Shown here piece after piece: positions 23,099 to 36,080 of a stretch of 64,000 bases of DNA (position 1 is its first letter; the number at the start of each line of letters is the position of its first letter). The notes beneath the pieces are model-generated. The model saw only the letters and a program-made list of their open reading frames with translations, ran no database searches and had not been told where the DNA came from. This DNA is from Xylaria sp. FL1777. Taxonomy: Eukaryota; Ascomycota; Sordariomycetes; Xylariales; Xylariaceae. Both the position numbers and the translations under genes were made by a program. The stretch lies in NCBI GenBank assembly GCA_022578965.1, contig MU400558.1, positions 124,001-188,000 on the forward strand, in the 5' to 3' direction.

Positions 23099-26015
23099 TT
23101 ATGATTTATGCTCTTCCTCCTCAAGCTCACGCACATATTTTACAAATCGCTTCTTGTGTGTCTGATAGACGGTTAGCTATGAATACCAATGGCACCAATA
23201 GGGGTGAGCTTACCATGCCGGCATAGCGCCCATTCTTGAGAACGCAAATATATCGAAGGCCGAGCTTAGCAAAACACTCGTGAACCAACTCTAGCGGGGA
23301 TTTAATATCTAAGGCTACCGGGGCCGGGTCAATGTATGGTGTAAAATCCGTAGGGTCCGGCCTGTCATCATCCTCGTCGTCTATGCTCGGGACTTGTACC
23401 ATCAGACAAAGACTCGAGCTCTCGTCTTCTAGGTTATCTAAGGCATATTCAAGATCTGGGGCTGGAATTAGGCCAACGAGAACATCATCTCTCAGGATAG
23501 GAAGGCCTCCATCCAGCTCTCCTGCCCTATGAAGCACTTCCAACTTCGCCCTCAAGGCCGTGGCTGGCACAACAGGCGAATTGGTAATATCGATGACTCG
23601 TTCGCGGCGAACCCGAGGCACAATGTCCGCGAGTTCGCCGGTAAAAAGGGGTTTATGCTTGTTGTCTAGGTAGGGGTAGGAATTCATCATAGTCAAGAGA
23701 TCGTAAATGCTTAGTGGTTCTAAAGCATCCGCCGTCCACTTGGCAACCAAGATCGCCAGAGAAAAAGGTAGTACATAATCAAGACTACCGGTGAGTTCAA
23801 AAAGGATGACAGCGAGAGTAACTGATAGCCGTGTTACACCACACATCGTCGATCCGGCGGCAATAAGAGCATAGACCCCAGGCTGAACACAAGTAGACTG
23901 TTGTAGCAGTGGGCAGCCACCCCATATCGTCCAATGGGGAAATCGAAGGACAACCCATTGAACAAGATGGCCAATGATGCGGCCCATTAGGCCTCCAACC
24001 ACCATAGAGGGGACGTATATTCCAGCAGGGAGTTTGATGCCGAAAGTGATAGTGGTGAGAAACCCCTTGATGACGAACGCTGCTAGAAGCATGGCAATTA
24101 TACCTGGTATGTCGTCAATACTCGATATGCAGAGTCCCAGCTCCTCGTCTCTCTCATCGTTCTCGCAAGGAGCGGCGAGATTGAGCAGAAGCTTTGCCAC
24201 GGGTAGTTTGGTTAAGGGGTTCCAATAGCTAATTAGCCCAGTGACCAAAGCCACCAGCAAAACCTCGAAGAGAGGATATTTCTTTATTACGTTGATCTTT
24301 CGAAAGCTCAACGCCCAGCGACGGGACGCCTTGATGAATAAGGCGCCAGCGGCACCACCGAGTATTCCCACGACAATGAAAACAGCTAGTTCAAACCACT
24401 CCCAATCAATCTTGTACCGAACTTCGAATAAGACGATCTTGTGGGTACCGTAAGGGTTGAGAAATTTCAGCGACAATGCTGCCACGATACAGCAAAAGAA
24501 GGTTCGAAACAGAGTTTTAGCAGGGAAAAAGTAGGCAACCTCTTCTAACCCGAAAAGGACGCCACCAATAGGAGCGCCGAACGCGACAACAACACCAGCT
24601 GCTGCCGCGGCTGAAAGAACCTCTCGTCTCTTCGCATCGTTCCGGTCATACTTGTTGAATATCCGACAACAAATGTTACCGATACATGTGGCAATATGCA
24701 CGTAAGGGCCCTCCTTTCCGAGGCTGAGACCCGAGGCAACACTTATGATGAGGCCAACAGACTTGATAATGAGCGTCTTCAAACCAAGGAACCCGTGAAG
24801 GACGAAACCGCTGAGAATAACGCGAACCTCTGCAACTCCGCTGCCTGCGGCTGAGTAGTAAATCATGGGGGGAGCGAGCGACTCATCCTGGTGAGTCTGA
24901 GTCGGGCTCACCGAGCCACTTCCCTCCCCGTTGTCAAGCTCCGCGGGCATTCGTGAATGCTCGGCAGCCAAGTTCTCGTCAAGAGTGGACATTCGGTAGG
25001 CAGACGGAACGATAGTCTTGGTGGTCAAAGTCAAGAGACATGCTAGGACAGAGAGAGTAACGACAGCAAGGAGGTAAATAGTAAATTCAGTCCACTTGTG
25101 TCCGAAAGGGTGGCCGCCCAATACTTCGGACCAAGACACCCAGTCCGTACACAGTCCATGGGGACAGCATCTCTGTGATGGCATATATTTAGCACAAAGG
25201 TCGTTAAAAATAATAGCAGAGGAGAGGAGACTCACCTTCTCTCTGAGATACCAGGCTCTTTTACAATACCCGTCCTTGTAGTCGAATATTGTGGTCTCGG
25301 CCACATTGACGCAATAGGCTAGCACAGCTACCAAGAAACCAACAACCGCGCTGAGTATCCAACCCTGGGCGCCGTCGAATAACACGAGGAGCCTACCCCG
25401 CCAATCTTTGCGGGTTCGCAGTTGTTTCATCCGGTATGCATCGACAATGCTGTCGTGAACCCAGTCGGTACAAGTGAACTGGTCGTACCAAATCCGTTCA
25501 TCGGGGGCGATAGAATGTTTGGACTCGGTCATATGGTCCTGGCGTTCCGTAAGAGCCTGGACCAACCGGTGGCCGAAAGATTCGTGTCGACCATGGTGCC
25601 TGGTAGAACCGTAGTACGAAGTATCTATGAAAGGGGTTAGGAGTCATTGAAGTCAACGACAACGATATTGGGTGAAAGGGGAAGGGGAGGGGAAAAGAGA
25701 GAAGGGGAAAAGAGAGAAGGGGAAAAGAGAGAAGGGGAAAAGAGGTCAAAGGGGGAGGATGGTAGACGACGGACTCTGGTAGCTTTGGTTCCGCGAGAGA
25801 AGGCTTGGACGGTTCGGGGTGTCGACGGAGCCCTGGATGCGTATACGGGAGCGGGAAGAGCGTAGCAGTGAGGTGTTCTCGTCGGGGGTCTCGGAGAAGC
25901 TGCTGCGTCTCGTACGCCTCTGGTGCTTTCGGCGGGGATTCGGGGGTGGAGGCGTGGAAGCACGAGAGTCCCTCGAAGGGGAAACAGGGCCGTTTCCTGG
26001 GCCGTTGTCGGCCAT
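23099..26015 (-). CDS. CLC-family voltage-gated chloride channel / Cl-/H+ exchanger
   Basis: Model: exons 26015-25775, 25624-25236, 25172-23214 and 23161-23099, 883 residues. The cytosolic N-terminus starts MADNGPGNGPVS and contains DENTSLL, a possible dileucine sorting signal. The membrane domain carries the CLC filter motifs GSGVAEV (about residue 320), GKEGPYVH (gating Glu near 364) and KLPAGIYVPS. Two CBS domains follow, and the protein ends THKKRFVKYVRELEEEEHKS, seen only after the last splice. The gating Glu suggests exchanger activity. The fungal relative Gef1 acts in Golgi and endosomal ion homeostasis. Intron 2 (25235-25173) is 63 bases, in phase and without a stop, so an unspliced call carries 21 extra residues. 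Intron 1 has a weak donor (GTCCGT) and spans a purine-rich tandem repeat, so the N-terminal join is the least certain part. Confidence 0.92.
25681..25745. repeat. 15-bp tandem repeat inside CLC intron 1
   Basis: About four copies of GAAGGGGAAAAGAGA, the first slightly diverged. On the CLC coding strand the array is a long polypyrimidine tract inside the proposed first intron. Copy number may vary between strains. Confidence 0.85.
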
Positions 26016-27084
26016 GTTGGAGACGTTCAACGCGAGAAGATCTACGGTAGACGGCCGAGGTACAATCAATCACACAGCCTCAAAGCTGCGGCGTAACAGG
26101 AGGTGAGAGCGAGAGCGAGAGGACGGCATGCATGAGGAGGTGCGAGTATAGGTGCGGATACACTCCATCTGGCTTCGCTTATGGTGGTGTGCGAGCAGTG
26201 CTGCCCGAGGATCCAGGTCTACTACGCTGTCTACGCAGGACGTAGAAGCAGGTGTTCTGTAGGTAGAAGACCTACGCTCAGGTGTTCTCCTTCACGTGGC
26301 TAATACCAGATCCAACCCCGTCGACAGATGGACTATGCACTGCCAGAAAACAACCCACACGTGGAACGCCCAAGGAGGAGCTACGTTCTGCGACGGGGCA
26401 CACCGTACGAAGTGCGAAGTATGCGTATGAAATATCAGGTATGAGGTAGTGTAAGTCTGGGTCTGATCTGATATGAGGAAGGGTCTAGAGGACCCTCCGT
26501 GTGACCCTCCCGCCGTTGACGCTAGCCTAGCGAGTGGTGGCACGGGCATAACGCAGGTGGCTGGCAGGGACATTGCTAGCTTGATCTGGGGCGAAATCTA
26601 CAACACTAGGATAAATACCTAGGCAGGCTAGCAGCACGTGGGGGAGTCGTGGGCGCAACGGTATAGGTACTATATGTATAGGTGTGTACCTTTATAGGAG
26701 GTCTGTAGGTAGGCACCTATGATCTGATTCAACACCACAAATGCAACTTTACACGCCCCGCGGTTTAACCATAATTAAAGAGCAGCTCAGATGCATAAGC
26801 GACAGGTACACTACATATGCGTGTATGTACTTACTACAAGGTATTCTAGAAGTGTAGTACACTACCTACCATCATACATACCTTATAGGTAGGTGCGTAC
26901 ATATAGGTAACAGGCAGTTTAGGTAGCGACACACTTAAACTACGGTAGGTACTTAGGTACCTAGGGTACCCTGGTATTCTACCGGATCCACCAACCCGCC
27001 CAAAAGAACATCTCGTTTGTCGCGGCGCGTGTGACGAACCTTTTCTTGGTATGTACTCAAAGAAAATGGATTTTATAATCCACC
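26016..27084. other. Divergent promoter region, CLC / NRDE2
   Basis: 1.07 kb between two divergent genes. Several AGGTA/TACCT-rich motifs occur, notably TTAGGTACCTAGGG at 26953-26966 and GGTAGGTGCGTAC-like sequence near 26890. Open frames here are short and match nothing. Confidence 0.5.
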
Positions 27085-30000
27085 ATGTCATCGGCTCATG
27101 AGAAGGGGAAAAAACCAACCGTGCCCAAATTCGCATCCTTCAAGCGAAAGCCCCAAGATATCATACAACCTGTTCAAGAGACGGGCACCGAGAAGTCAAG
27201 GCCTGCAGAACACCATAGTACTCAAACGAGCAACCGGCAGGGTCACAGTCGCCCCTCTGCTGAACCAGATGCAGCGTCCAGATCTGCTTCTCGCCTTTCT
27301 CGGGCTTCACGGGATTTGACTGAGCGGAAATTAGACGGGGATTCCTGCTATTTCCTCGATAAGCGAGGCGACGACCTCATTATACGGTACGGAAGTAATG
27401 ATCGTAGTCGTATTCCCGCATACAGGCGCATCGGAGCAGGTCGCATCCTGGGAGCCGATGGCTTCATGAAAATTGAAAGGCTCGGGAACCGAGAAGAGTT
27501 CTTCATTCGTAGCCATTACGAGACCGGCTCTTTGCTTGGAAGTGACAAGAAAAGTCTCCTGGCGAGAGGTATTCGCCCAGATTTACAACCTGTCCGGATA
27601 CGGCGTAAGGATTCCGAGACTGGTGCTACTACAGAAGAATATATATCACTTAAGGCCTCTAGGAAACGGAAGCGAGATGGCAGTGTCTCTGAAGAGTTAT
27701 CCGGCGATGAGGGGCCTTCATATAGGTCCATTCACGGAAAGAGCAAGAAGCATGAGCATTCCGACAGCGACGAGGATTATGATAGCGATGTACCCGAAGA
27801 TTTGTTAAATGGAAGCCTGAAAGATCCGGTGGCCATGCGATCGATCGAGCTTTCAAAGAAAGTGCGTCAACACCCGGAAGACCTTGAATCCTGGCTTGAG
27901 CTCGTTGATCACCAGAACACTTTGCTGGATTTCCAGACTGGTGCTCGTGCTCCAACTGCGGCAGAGATAAAAAGCTTTGCAGACATTAAATTGTCCTTGC
28001 TTGAGCAAGCCCTCTCGCACATCAGCGATGACGAGCGTCGCGAGAAGCTGAATCTAAAGGTGATGGAAGAGGGTCTTAAGGTATGGGAGTACAAGGTAAC
28101 TGTCAAGAGATTTGCAGACGTAATGCAGAAATATCCTCAGAGCTTCGAAATTTGGAAGCTATATGTAACCTTTCTGCAAACTACACTTTCAGCCTGTCAT
28201 TTCGAAGAGATAAAACGGCTTTATACCAACAAGATACAATCTTTGGGGAAGGAGCTTCTCAATCTCTCCACTGTTCCGGAGCAAATCGAGCGCTCCAAGC
28301 AGATAATATACACCTTTCTACGTTCAACACGCTTTCTAGCAGACGCTGGGTTTGCGGAATTAGCATTAGCAGCATGGCAAGCTAGTCTGGAACTGAACCT
28401 TTCACGGCCTTCTACGCTATCAGGAATAGGATGGGAGATTCCTTCGAGTTTCCAGGAATACTGGGAGAGCGAAATACCACGGCTAGGTGAAGATGGCTGG
28501 CAGGGATGGGCCACCTTTGTGACCGATGGTGCTACTCAAGAGCCTCCTAATCCTAACACATGTAAACCACCTATTCCGCCTAGTACTCGTGACGGATACA
28601 AAGCGTGGTATACCACCGAACATTATCGAGCTCAGAACGCTGCGATACCTGCCCGAACGCTAGATGAGGGGGCCGAAGACGACCCATTCCGAGTTGTAAT
28701 GTTTAGTGATTTCCAGGATATTTTACTATATTTCCCAGCGGACATTGTCCCACACCTTCAGTCGCCACTACTAGACGCTTTTTTAATATTTTGTCGGCTG
28801 CCCCCTAGTCTACAAGACGAGAATCTCATTAAAGAGGCTGCTACAGACCCCTTTCTTGTCCGTAGCGCACAAGACATTCCGTTCACGCCCCTCTCGTCCA
28901 GGAACAGAACAGATCTGTCTGAAGATCAGCAAAACAAATCACCTGAATTCTTTTATGAAATACAGCAAATGTCTCTCACCCCTGAAATCTTGTTCCCGTC
29001 CGCACGATGGTTCAGATATTTTGGGCCGGTCCATAACAGTCTGCCACCTGATAGTTATCGATGGATAACGACGGCGTTGAAGCAGTTAGTTCGAGTCATC
29101 AGAACTGGCGGACTCAATCCTTATGCTCTAGCTTTTGAATCTATCAACGAACCTGGAAATGAGAAGAAAAGTGCTAAAACACTTCTCAAACAAGATTCCT
29201 CTAATGTAGATATATACCTGGGGTATTCTATTCTCGAATATAATCGAAACAACAAGGACTCGGCTCGCAGCGTTGTGTCAGCAGCGCTCCGTCTACCATC
29301 GATGTCAACCCACGACCGCATTCGCTTGGGCATTCAAGCGACATGGCTAGAGCTAGATGACGGAGATCTTGCGAAAGCCGTCTTGCACTTGTGTCAGTTC
29401 GTGGAAGATAAGTCAAAACCAGACAACGCACAGATACTCAAACCCACAGAAGCTACTCCATCACAAGTCCTAAAGGCGAAACAATTCCTAGTTACGAACC
29501 GAGACTACAAGGTCTCATCGGGCGACATCGCTCAAGCAGTCATCTACGCAGAGGGCTTAGTGCTACTCGACTATTTGACCCAACGGAGCGAAAAGGAAAT
29601 TAGTTGTCAGGGCCAGGGCGATATCCAGTCCGCGATCTCAAGGATCACCCAATGCTCCGAGGACCTCGTCTCACGCAATCAGCAACACAGCCCGTCTCAT
29701 GAGAGATTCCTTCAGTCTTCTGCTCGCCTGCTCTACTATCACGCTACTCACGGGTGAGTTGTCTTCCCCTCAACCCCCCTTCCCACCATCTCTTCATCCA
29801 AGTAGAACTAGAATTAACAACGGCCACAGACCTTTCCGTTCGGGGCTCCTCCGCGAACAATTAGCAAAGTATCTTTCGTACTTCCCCTCCAACACCATCT
29901 TCCTCTCCCTCTTCGCATGGCGCGAAGAGCGACTGAGCATCAACGACCGCGTGCGCGCCCTATTGCAAGACAGCATCCTAACGCGCGCCAACGCGTCCCT

Positions 30001-30415
30001 CTCAAGCCACGTCTTCGCGATCTCCTACGAGCTACGCACAGGCAACGCGCACTCGACGCGCGCCGCGTTCGAGCGCGCGCTGTCGTCCGACGTCTGCAAG
30101 CACCACGTGGGGCTCTGGACCGCCTACATCCGCTTCTGCCATTCCCGGAGGGAGCTGCGCGCCAAGGCCAAGGCCGTCTTCTACCGCGCCATCCAGGCCT
30201 GTCCCTGGTCCAAGGCCGTCCTCATGGAGGCCTTTGCCACCTTGGTCCGCGAGATGGACTCCGCCGAGCTGAAGAGCGTGTACTCGACTATGTGCGAGAA
30301 GGGCCTGCGAATCCACGTCGACATGGACGAGTTCGTTGAGAATTGGCGGAGGGAGATGAAGGGCGTTGAGAGAGAGAAAGAGAAAGAGAAAGGGAGTCGG
30401 TCTAGGAAGAGATAG
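27085..30415 (+). CDS. NRDE2: NRDE-2 family RNA-regulatory protein
   Basis: Model: exons 27085-29753 and 29830-30415, 1084 residues. The N-terminal part is charged and holds the conserved block DSCYFLDKRGDDLIIRYGSN. HAT/TPR-like helical repeats fill the rest, for example SWLELVDHQNTLL and WKLYVTFLQTTLSACHFEEIKRLY. The C-terminus is Lys/Arg-rich (EREKEKEKGSRSRKR). NRDE-2 proteins are nuclear. In metazoans they restrain the exosome adaptor MTR4 and support splicing, in C. elegans nuclear RNAi, and in fission yeast the homologue Nrl1 acts with Mtl1 on cryptic introns and R-loops. The 76-base intron removes a stop after HATHG. Fungal function here is inferred from the family. The gene converges on URB2. 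Confidence 0.93.
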
Positions 30416-30788
30416 ATAGGGTCGGTTAAGCAGGAATCCAAGGATCAAGCAAATGCAGGTAGATACGATCTAGTCCTGTTACCTAGGTACATTGGGTATC
30501 TATTACAAGTATTGTAGCCACTTAACTATCGCCTCCGAACGCTTACCTATCTATACCTATGCGACGAATTTACCAAGACATATGAAGAAAGATATCTCTA
30601 AGTCCCAATAACCGTAAGTCCCCAGAGCGCAAGTATTCAATACGAATTTCTCTAGGCGCTTTATATATACACGAATACCAGACTATCAATTCGTTGATCT
30701 TATTTACATTGTATATATATATCACTCTCTCAGACTTATAACGTCATATAAACATATCAAACTTTCCACAAACCCAAACCAAAGCTCA
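30416..30788. other. Intergenic between convergent NRDE2 and URB2
   Basis: 373 AT-rich bases, presumably overlapping 3' UTRs. A TACCTAGGTA palindrome lies at 30480-30489 and TATATATATA at about 30713-30722. Confidence 0.5.
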
Positions 30789-33700
30789 TTACACGCCCTT
30801 CCACTTCCCAAACTTGCGGTACTCGGCAAATAAGGCCCTGAAGACGGCGCGTCCGCTCGCATCCAGGCTCTCATTGAGCGCCTTCCTGCAGCCATCGCTC
30901 GTGATGTCGAGGACGGAGAAGACGCCGACCTCGAGCGCCTTGCGCATGGGCCGCGACACCTCGGCCTCGAGCTGCAGCTTGATGTACACCTCGAGCACGA
31001 GGTACATGTGCTGGCCGGCGGCGCGCTTCGCGACGTCTGTGGCCGAGTCCAGCTCGGACTGGGACCGGGATCGGGACCGGGCTACGGAGGCGGCGCTCGG
31101 CTCGCACACTAGTGTTAGTAGTCGGGCGAAGCGTTCCGCGTGGCGCGGCTGGAGACGAGTGTGTAGCCAGGGTGGATGACGGGATTGCACGGAATGACGG
31201 CGCAATGTTGATGAACTAGGGTCCGCGAGGAGGACGGTTAGAAGTGCGCGAAGGGTTGTGAGCAAGATGTGGAAGTGGCCGCTGAGGCGGAGACGATGTC
31301 GTTTGATTACAAGCGCCACTAGCTTGAATAGAGCAGCAAAGATCTCGCCCGCCGCTCTGGATCCTTGTATCTTAGGTCCGCACGTAGAGCATACTTCGGC
31401 TACGCTTGTTAATGTCGCGTCGATGTTGTACTGTGTCATCGCATTGGCATGTTTATCGAGGAGAAATATCATAATTTCTGATATGTGTTTGAAATGAACA
31501 AGAGATTCAGCTTGGCTCAGACGTGAATTAAAGTGCTCGTAGACTTGAGCCAAGTCCAAGCTCCCTTGAACGCCAACTGAAGTATCATCGATATTCCGTC
31601 CTAGATAATATGTATCAGATGCTGTGTATCGCCATAGATTGGTAACAACGTACCTTGATAGAGTTCAAGCAATCTTCGTGCAGCTAGCAAAGGTCCGATG
31701 GACCCCTCAACGGGTGTCTCACGACCTATCAACTCACTAAGTAATTGGTCTCGTACAGACTGGCTCTTCCCTTGTGCATAAGCATCTACGAAGCCATGTA
31801 TTAAGTCCTCTTCAGCTCCATGGCCACACTCGTCCAAAATTGCGCTGAGAGACTCTGGAGTGTAACGATCTGCACTTTGCTTCATGAGGAATGACCTTAA
31901 TTTCCACACAGTGGCGGCATTTCTCGACACCATCGCGTTGCCAGCTCTCTCTAGCCGAGTGAGAGTGTCACCGGCCAATCCAATCTTTATTTCAGAGGCG
32001 GTATCGTTACTGACGATTTGTGCTGCATCTAGAACGACTGATAGGAAATCGAGTTTCTCATCATTTAGTGAATCTGATAGAGGATCATTTGCCTCTAAGG
32101 CAAAGTCACTAAGCGCACGTTCAACCAATATAACAAGCTCCTGCCTAAAGATATTAGGAACTACACTAAGACGCTCGAAAGAGCTACCGGAAGCTCGATA
32201 ATCGGAGAGTGAAGTCTCTAAGCTCTTCAAAAGAAGGATTTGCGTGCGAGCTGCTGAGTGCTTTTCGGGTTTAATGCTCTTAGCGTACTGAGACGCGTTG
32301 AGCAGGTAAGATTGTGTTAGTTCGTTTGCGTTCGTGACGACTTGTCTAAAGACAATTAGCTTTTGAAGAAAGATATGTTAGATGTAACGCTTTAAATATT
32401 TACCTGATTGTAGTGTTGACAAATTTCTCAACTAAGGATAAGAGAGTAGCATCGTTAGTCGTCACGGTAGAGCAAATATCAACCAAATCGGTAAATTCCA
32501 TATTCTACACAAAGCATTAGTTAGATTTCCATAGAATGAAGCATAGAACGAGTAGTATGAATTGAGTATAGCAGCTAAGACATACCTCATAGAAAGTTGG
32601 CTGCTGCATTATCTTCACAAGTAGCCGTAGAACAACAGTACCATATTTCAGGTCCTCGGCCGCACGAGAGCTAATCACAGATTTTTGCTTCTTCCATGAA
32701 CCCATCATCCGCTTCCGGCGACTCCTCGTCCAGCATTCAGTTGGAAACTCCAGCAGTATCGAAAGGAGTTTTAAACTTTGCGGTTGCGTCCACCCACACT
32801 GGTCTTCAGGGTTATCCAGCGCGTTCAAAAAAGGCGCCATTAAGGCATCGACCATTGGCTCTTCATCAGCCACGTCGTAATTATGGATTAATTGCCGTAC
32901 ATATTCCAGATGTTGCTCATTTAGTGATAATGGGAGCTTATCGATCACACACCACAAAAGTTGAACAATCTGATCAGCTAAGTTGTTGACTTCTTGTTTT
33001 GGTTGCTCGCCGAGTCTAGGGAGGTGATTAAACACTAAATCCGTATAAGATTTTAGTGGTTCGAGATCAGCCTCGGCATTGATGGATGAGACCAGCCTTC
33101 CTAGCATGGTGCAAATTAGCTTGGTGAGGTCTTCTTCGTATTTGCCCCCAATATGATTAGAAAGACAGATTTCGTAGCAACAAGAGAAGGCTTCAAACGT
33201 CTCAGCAGAAGCCAGCTGCTTTTTCTTAAGAATTAGCTTCAAGTCAGATTTGATCTTTTTCCAAAGCTTATTACATTCGTCCGAACTTCTCCACGAGGCT
33301 AGACAACCAAAAACTCGCCATTTCAGAGCAAGGACTTCTGGAGAGAAATCTTCCCATTCCTGATCCATTATAGAGATTATCTTTGGGTCAACGTTTGCGA
33401 TAGTATTTTCGTCGGTAAGTCCAGCGCAAATACCATCGAGAACAACTAGAAGCTCTCCGGCCTTGCTAGGTATTGACTCCAATCCTTCTAGCAGTCGTAA
33501 AAGCTGGGTACTTGAAAAGGAGGTCTGTATCAGAGTTGCCAAATGCTCTCGAATTCTTGGGTCAAACCATACAGATAGCTCCACAGATTTAGCTGCGCAC
33601 AGGCTCCGGAGCCATTGAGTAACGAATCCTGCCAGGTCTCGTGCGTCGGAAAATGCGGTTTGTAGAGGAAGGATGACGTGAACAACGACTTTATCCTTTA

Positions 33701-35154
33701 TGTTAGTATCCTCATTCGAAACCTTACTTACGTCGTCGAAAATGGTCTCGTGGTCTTGAGGACCCAGAAACACATCCGCGTCGCAAGCAAGGATCTTTGA
33801 TAGCAACGTCCAATCCCTTTCGGATTCGTCAAGTGCATGTTCCTGGTATAATGTGCGAAGAGTTTCGGTAGCAGGAACTGATCGGGTCTGTAAGGCAATA
33901 TCTAAAACTCTAGAGAGTACCTCATTCTTCATTCGACGGGCCAGAGGTTGCAGGCCATCCACCACTACTTGAAAAACCGCCTCGGCCCATGCATCATGCT
34001 CAATCTTAGACCTTGGGTCGCTGGTGTCTCGAGGAATTCTAGCTGCTATACTCCACATGGCTGTAGTTGATGCAACAATGTCCTTTTGAGCGATTTCTAA
34101 CGCCAACTTTAGCATATCTACATTCTTATCCGCAGCGAAGCGCTGCCTTGCGGGTCGAATGAAGCATGTGCTCAGGAACCTCCGAAGCTGCGGCACCCAT
34201 ATCTCACGGCAAGTGCGGTATATGTGATTTGAAAGCTGAACAGAATGACCACCTTCAAATTTGGCTAGTGTAAGAGACGCCCGTTCGTAAATATGCCTAG
34301 CAAATTCGAGACTGTCTTCTTTGCTGTGGAGTCGTAAATTCCAGATGGTAGTCACGGTATCAATCCAGGACTGCTGGCCCTTTACAAGCCCCTCGTCGCT
34401 AATGGACAGCGATTCGTCACATATTACCAGGAGCCTTGCTGTTATGTCTCTAGTCTCGTCGCCAGAAGATAAGAAAAGAGATTTGATGTGCTCAGCACCA
34501 ACCCTTTTCTCCGGGGTAGCGTCCCCGGACTGAGCAGTGCCCTGCTCCAGCAGAATAGCTAAGGCTTCAAAGACCTCTGAGGCCGACCTAAGACATCCTA
34601 GAGAGGTACGAAGTTCTGCGATTGTGACAGGCAAATCCGCCCCCCTCTTCCTCTTCTTCGCCGTTGTAGTGTCTTCTTCAGTCCCCGGAGTGTTGGCATG
34701 GTTCTCCTGTTTGGTAATGTCCTCCAAGGTCTTGTTAAGGATTGGCACAAATCGGAGGTACGCCAGGGATCTTCCCAAAGATTGCGCGGGGATTTTAGGG
34801 AAGACATGACCGAGAATTGTCCAGGTGAGAGGGTATCGTCGGACATGCTCAGCGCTGTCGGTGTTGCCGCTCATCTGCTTGAGCAGCCATCGTAGTATGC
34901 TTTCTTCGACACCATGTAGTCGGGTATGTTTAGCCGCGGTAAGTAGAAGCCAGAGCTTATGGATCTTTTCGGGCAAGGCTACGGAGCTGTCTTCGTCGAG
35001 AGTCCTGACAGCCCGTATAAGTGCTAATTGCTGAGACTGGTGGGCAGGCATTTATTAGCACGGCTATTATATGAACAACTTCTGAAGCACGTGATAGTAG
35101 TCAATTAAGAGAATAACATACCGGCCCGCCTTCATCCACATCCATAGCTTCCAT
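30789..35154 (-). CDS. URB2: Urb2/Npa2 ribosome-biogenesis factor
   Basis: Model: exons 35154-35122, 35036-32586, 32504-32404, 32345-31654 and 31600-30789, 1362 residues. The first exon has only 33 bases (MEAMDVDEGGP). It is preferred to the ATG at 35051 because that ATG lies inside a strong intron (GTATGT donor, TGCTAATAA branch, CCACCAG acceptor) and the reading phase matches. The protein is largely alpha-helical. The last ~230 residues match the conserved Urb2/Npa2 C-terminal domain, including HMYLVLEVYIKLQLE and ALFAEYRKFGKWKGV. Urb2 is nucleolar and joins the earliest pre-60S particles with Npa1/Urb1, Dbp6, Nop8 and Rsa3, where it is needed for 27S pre-rRNA processing. The three downstream introns (81, 58 and 53 bases) all restore frame. 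Confidence 0.9.
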
Positions 35155-35634
35155 TGCAAAGCCTGCAGCGAATTGGCATCGCAAAGCACATGTGTAAGTA
35201 AAGCTTGCTGTAGCTTGCGTCGCGCTAGGTCCCCGGCGCCAGATCTTTTTCCTAGACCAGCTCCCCTCCAAAAAAAATACTGCCGTCCTGCGCTACGCTA
35301 AACGTGCGATAAGATAGCGCCCAGATATCTACTGTACAAAGGTACATATACAAAGGCACAACGCTCCACCGCCTTCCAAGTACGTACAAGCAAGCCAAGC
35401 TCAAGCTTGCATGAGCTCCGTTAACAATTCGTTAGATCCCGACTTCACTGACGCTCGTGCCGAAATAAACGTCACCACATGAGGAGCCATTAGAAACCCC
35501 CCTATCACCACCACCAACACTTGTCCAACCTAATCAATCCCCACCAGGTACGCAGAACTCAATCGCAAGCTTTTCTAAACTCAATTGGCTCAGTTTGTTA
35601 ATGTTCAAGTTCGCTTCGAGACAGGTTGCCCAGA
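35155..35634. other. Bidirectional promoter, URB2 / MIC10
   Basis: 480 bases between two divergent start codons. It contains an A8 run (about 35271-35278), a GCGATAAG element at 35306-35313 (one mismatch from the yeast PAC box GCGATGAG of ribosome-biogenesis genes) and several AAGCTTGC-like repeats at 35390-35412. Confidence 0.5.
35306..35313. promoter_or_regulatory. PAC-like GCGATAAG near URB2
   Basis: The site is about 155 bases upstream of the URB2 start. It differs by one base from the yeast PAC element. A related GCGATAA site lies upstream of SAS10 at 58348. Chance occurrence is possible. Confidence 0.25.
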
Positions 35635-36080
35635 ATGCCCGAGACAACAGTTCCCGCGCCCTCAAGCGCAGTCTCACGACCTGTGAGCGAAGCGCTGCTA
35701 AACGAGAAGGTAGGCCCAGCTATTATACTTCATAACCTACATCCGATGTTCCGTGCGAGCCATCCACGGCCGGCGCCATATGAAAGAAGACCAGGGGAAG
35801 CCGGAGGAGGCATCGCAAGAACTTAAATTACCGCATCAACGAACCACGTGAGCGAGTTGGAGGCTAATGAATGGTACGATGGCAGTGGGATCGTTGTGTG
35901 TCGAACATGCTCATTAAATCGACGCTTGGTCTCGGTTTCGGCGTTGTCTTTTCCGTATTACTATTCCGGCGGCGCGCATGGCCCGCCTTCGTGGGCGTGG
36001 GCTTCGGTGCTGGTCGCGCATACGAGGAGTGCAACTGGAGCCTGAAGCAAGCATCGCGGGAGCTCAAGAAGACAGCATAA
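35635..36080 (+). CDS. MIC10: MICOS subunit Mic10
   Basis: Model: exons 35635-35709 and 35886-36080, 89 residues. The 176-base intron falls between SEALLNEK and WDRCVSNML, rebuilding the family signature. Two membrane segments carry the glycine-rich motifs needed for oligomerisation: TLGLGFGVVFSVLLF and VGVGFGAGRAYEEC. Mic10 sits in the mitochondrial inner membrane as a hairpin and bends it at cristae junctions. Both introns and exons fit the usual fungal pattern. The start at 35635 is the first ATG in frame. A charged loop RRRAW separates the two segments. Confidence 0.95.

Noticed and set aside
25498..26073. 191-codon minus-strand frame across the CLC N-terminus
   Set aside because: It is a shifted reading of CLC exon 1 and the purine repeat (repeated SFPLL units). 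The spliced model in another frame matches the CLC family.
29917..30448. 138-140-codon frames on both strands over the end of NRDE2
   Set aside because: These are Arg/Ala- and Leu-rich shadow frames of GC-rich NRDE2 exon 2.
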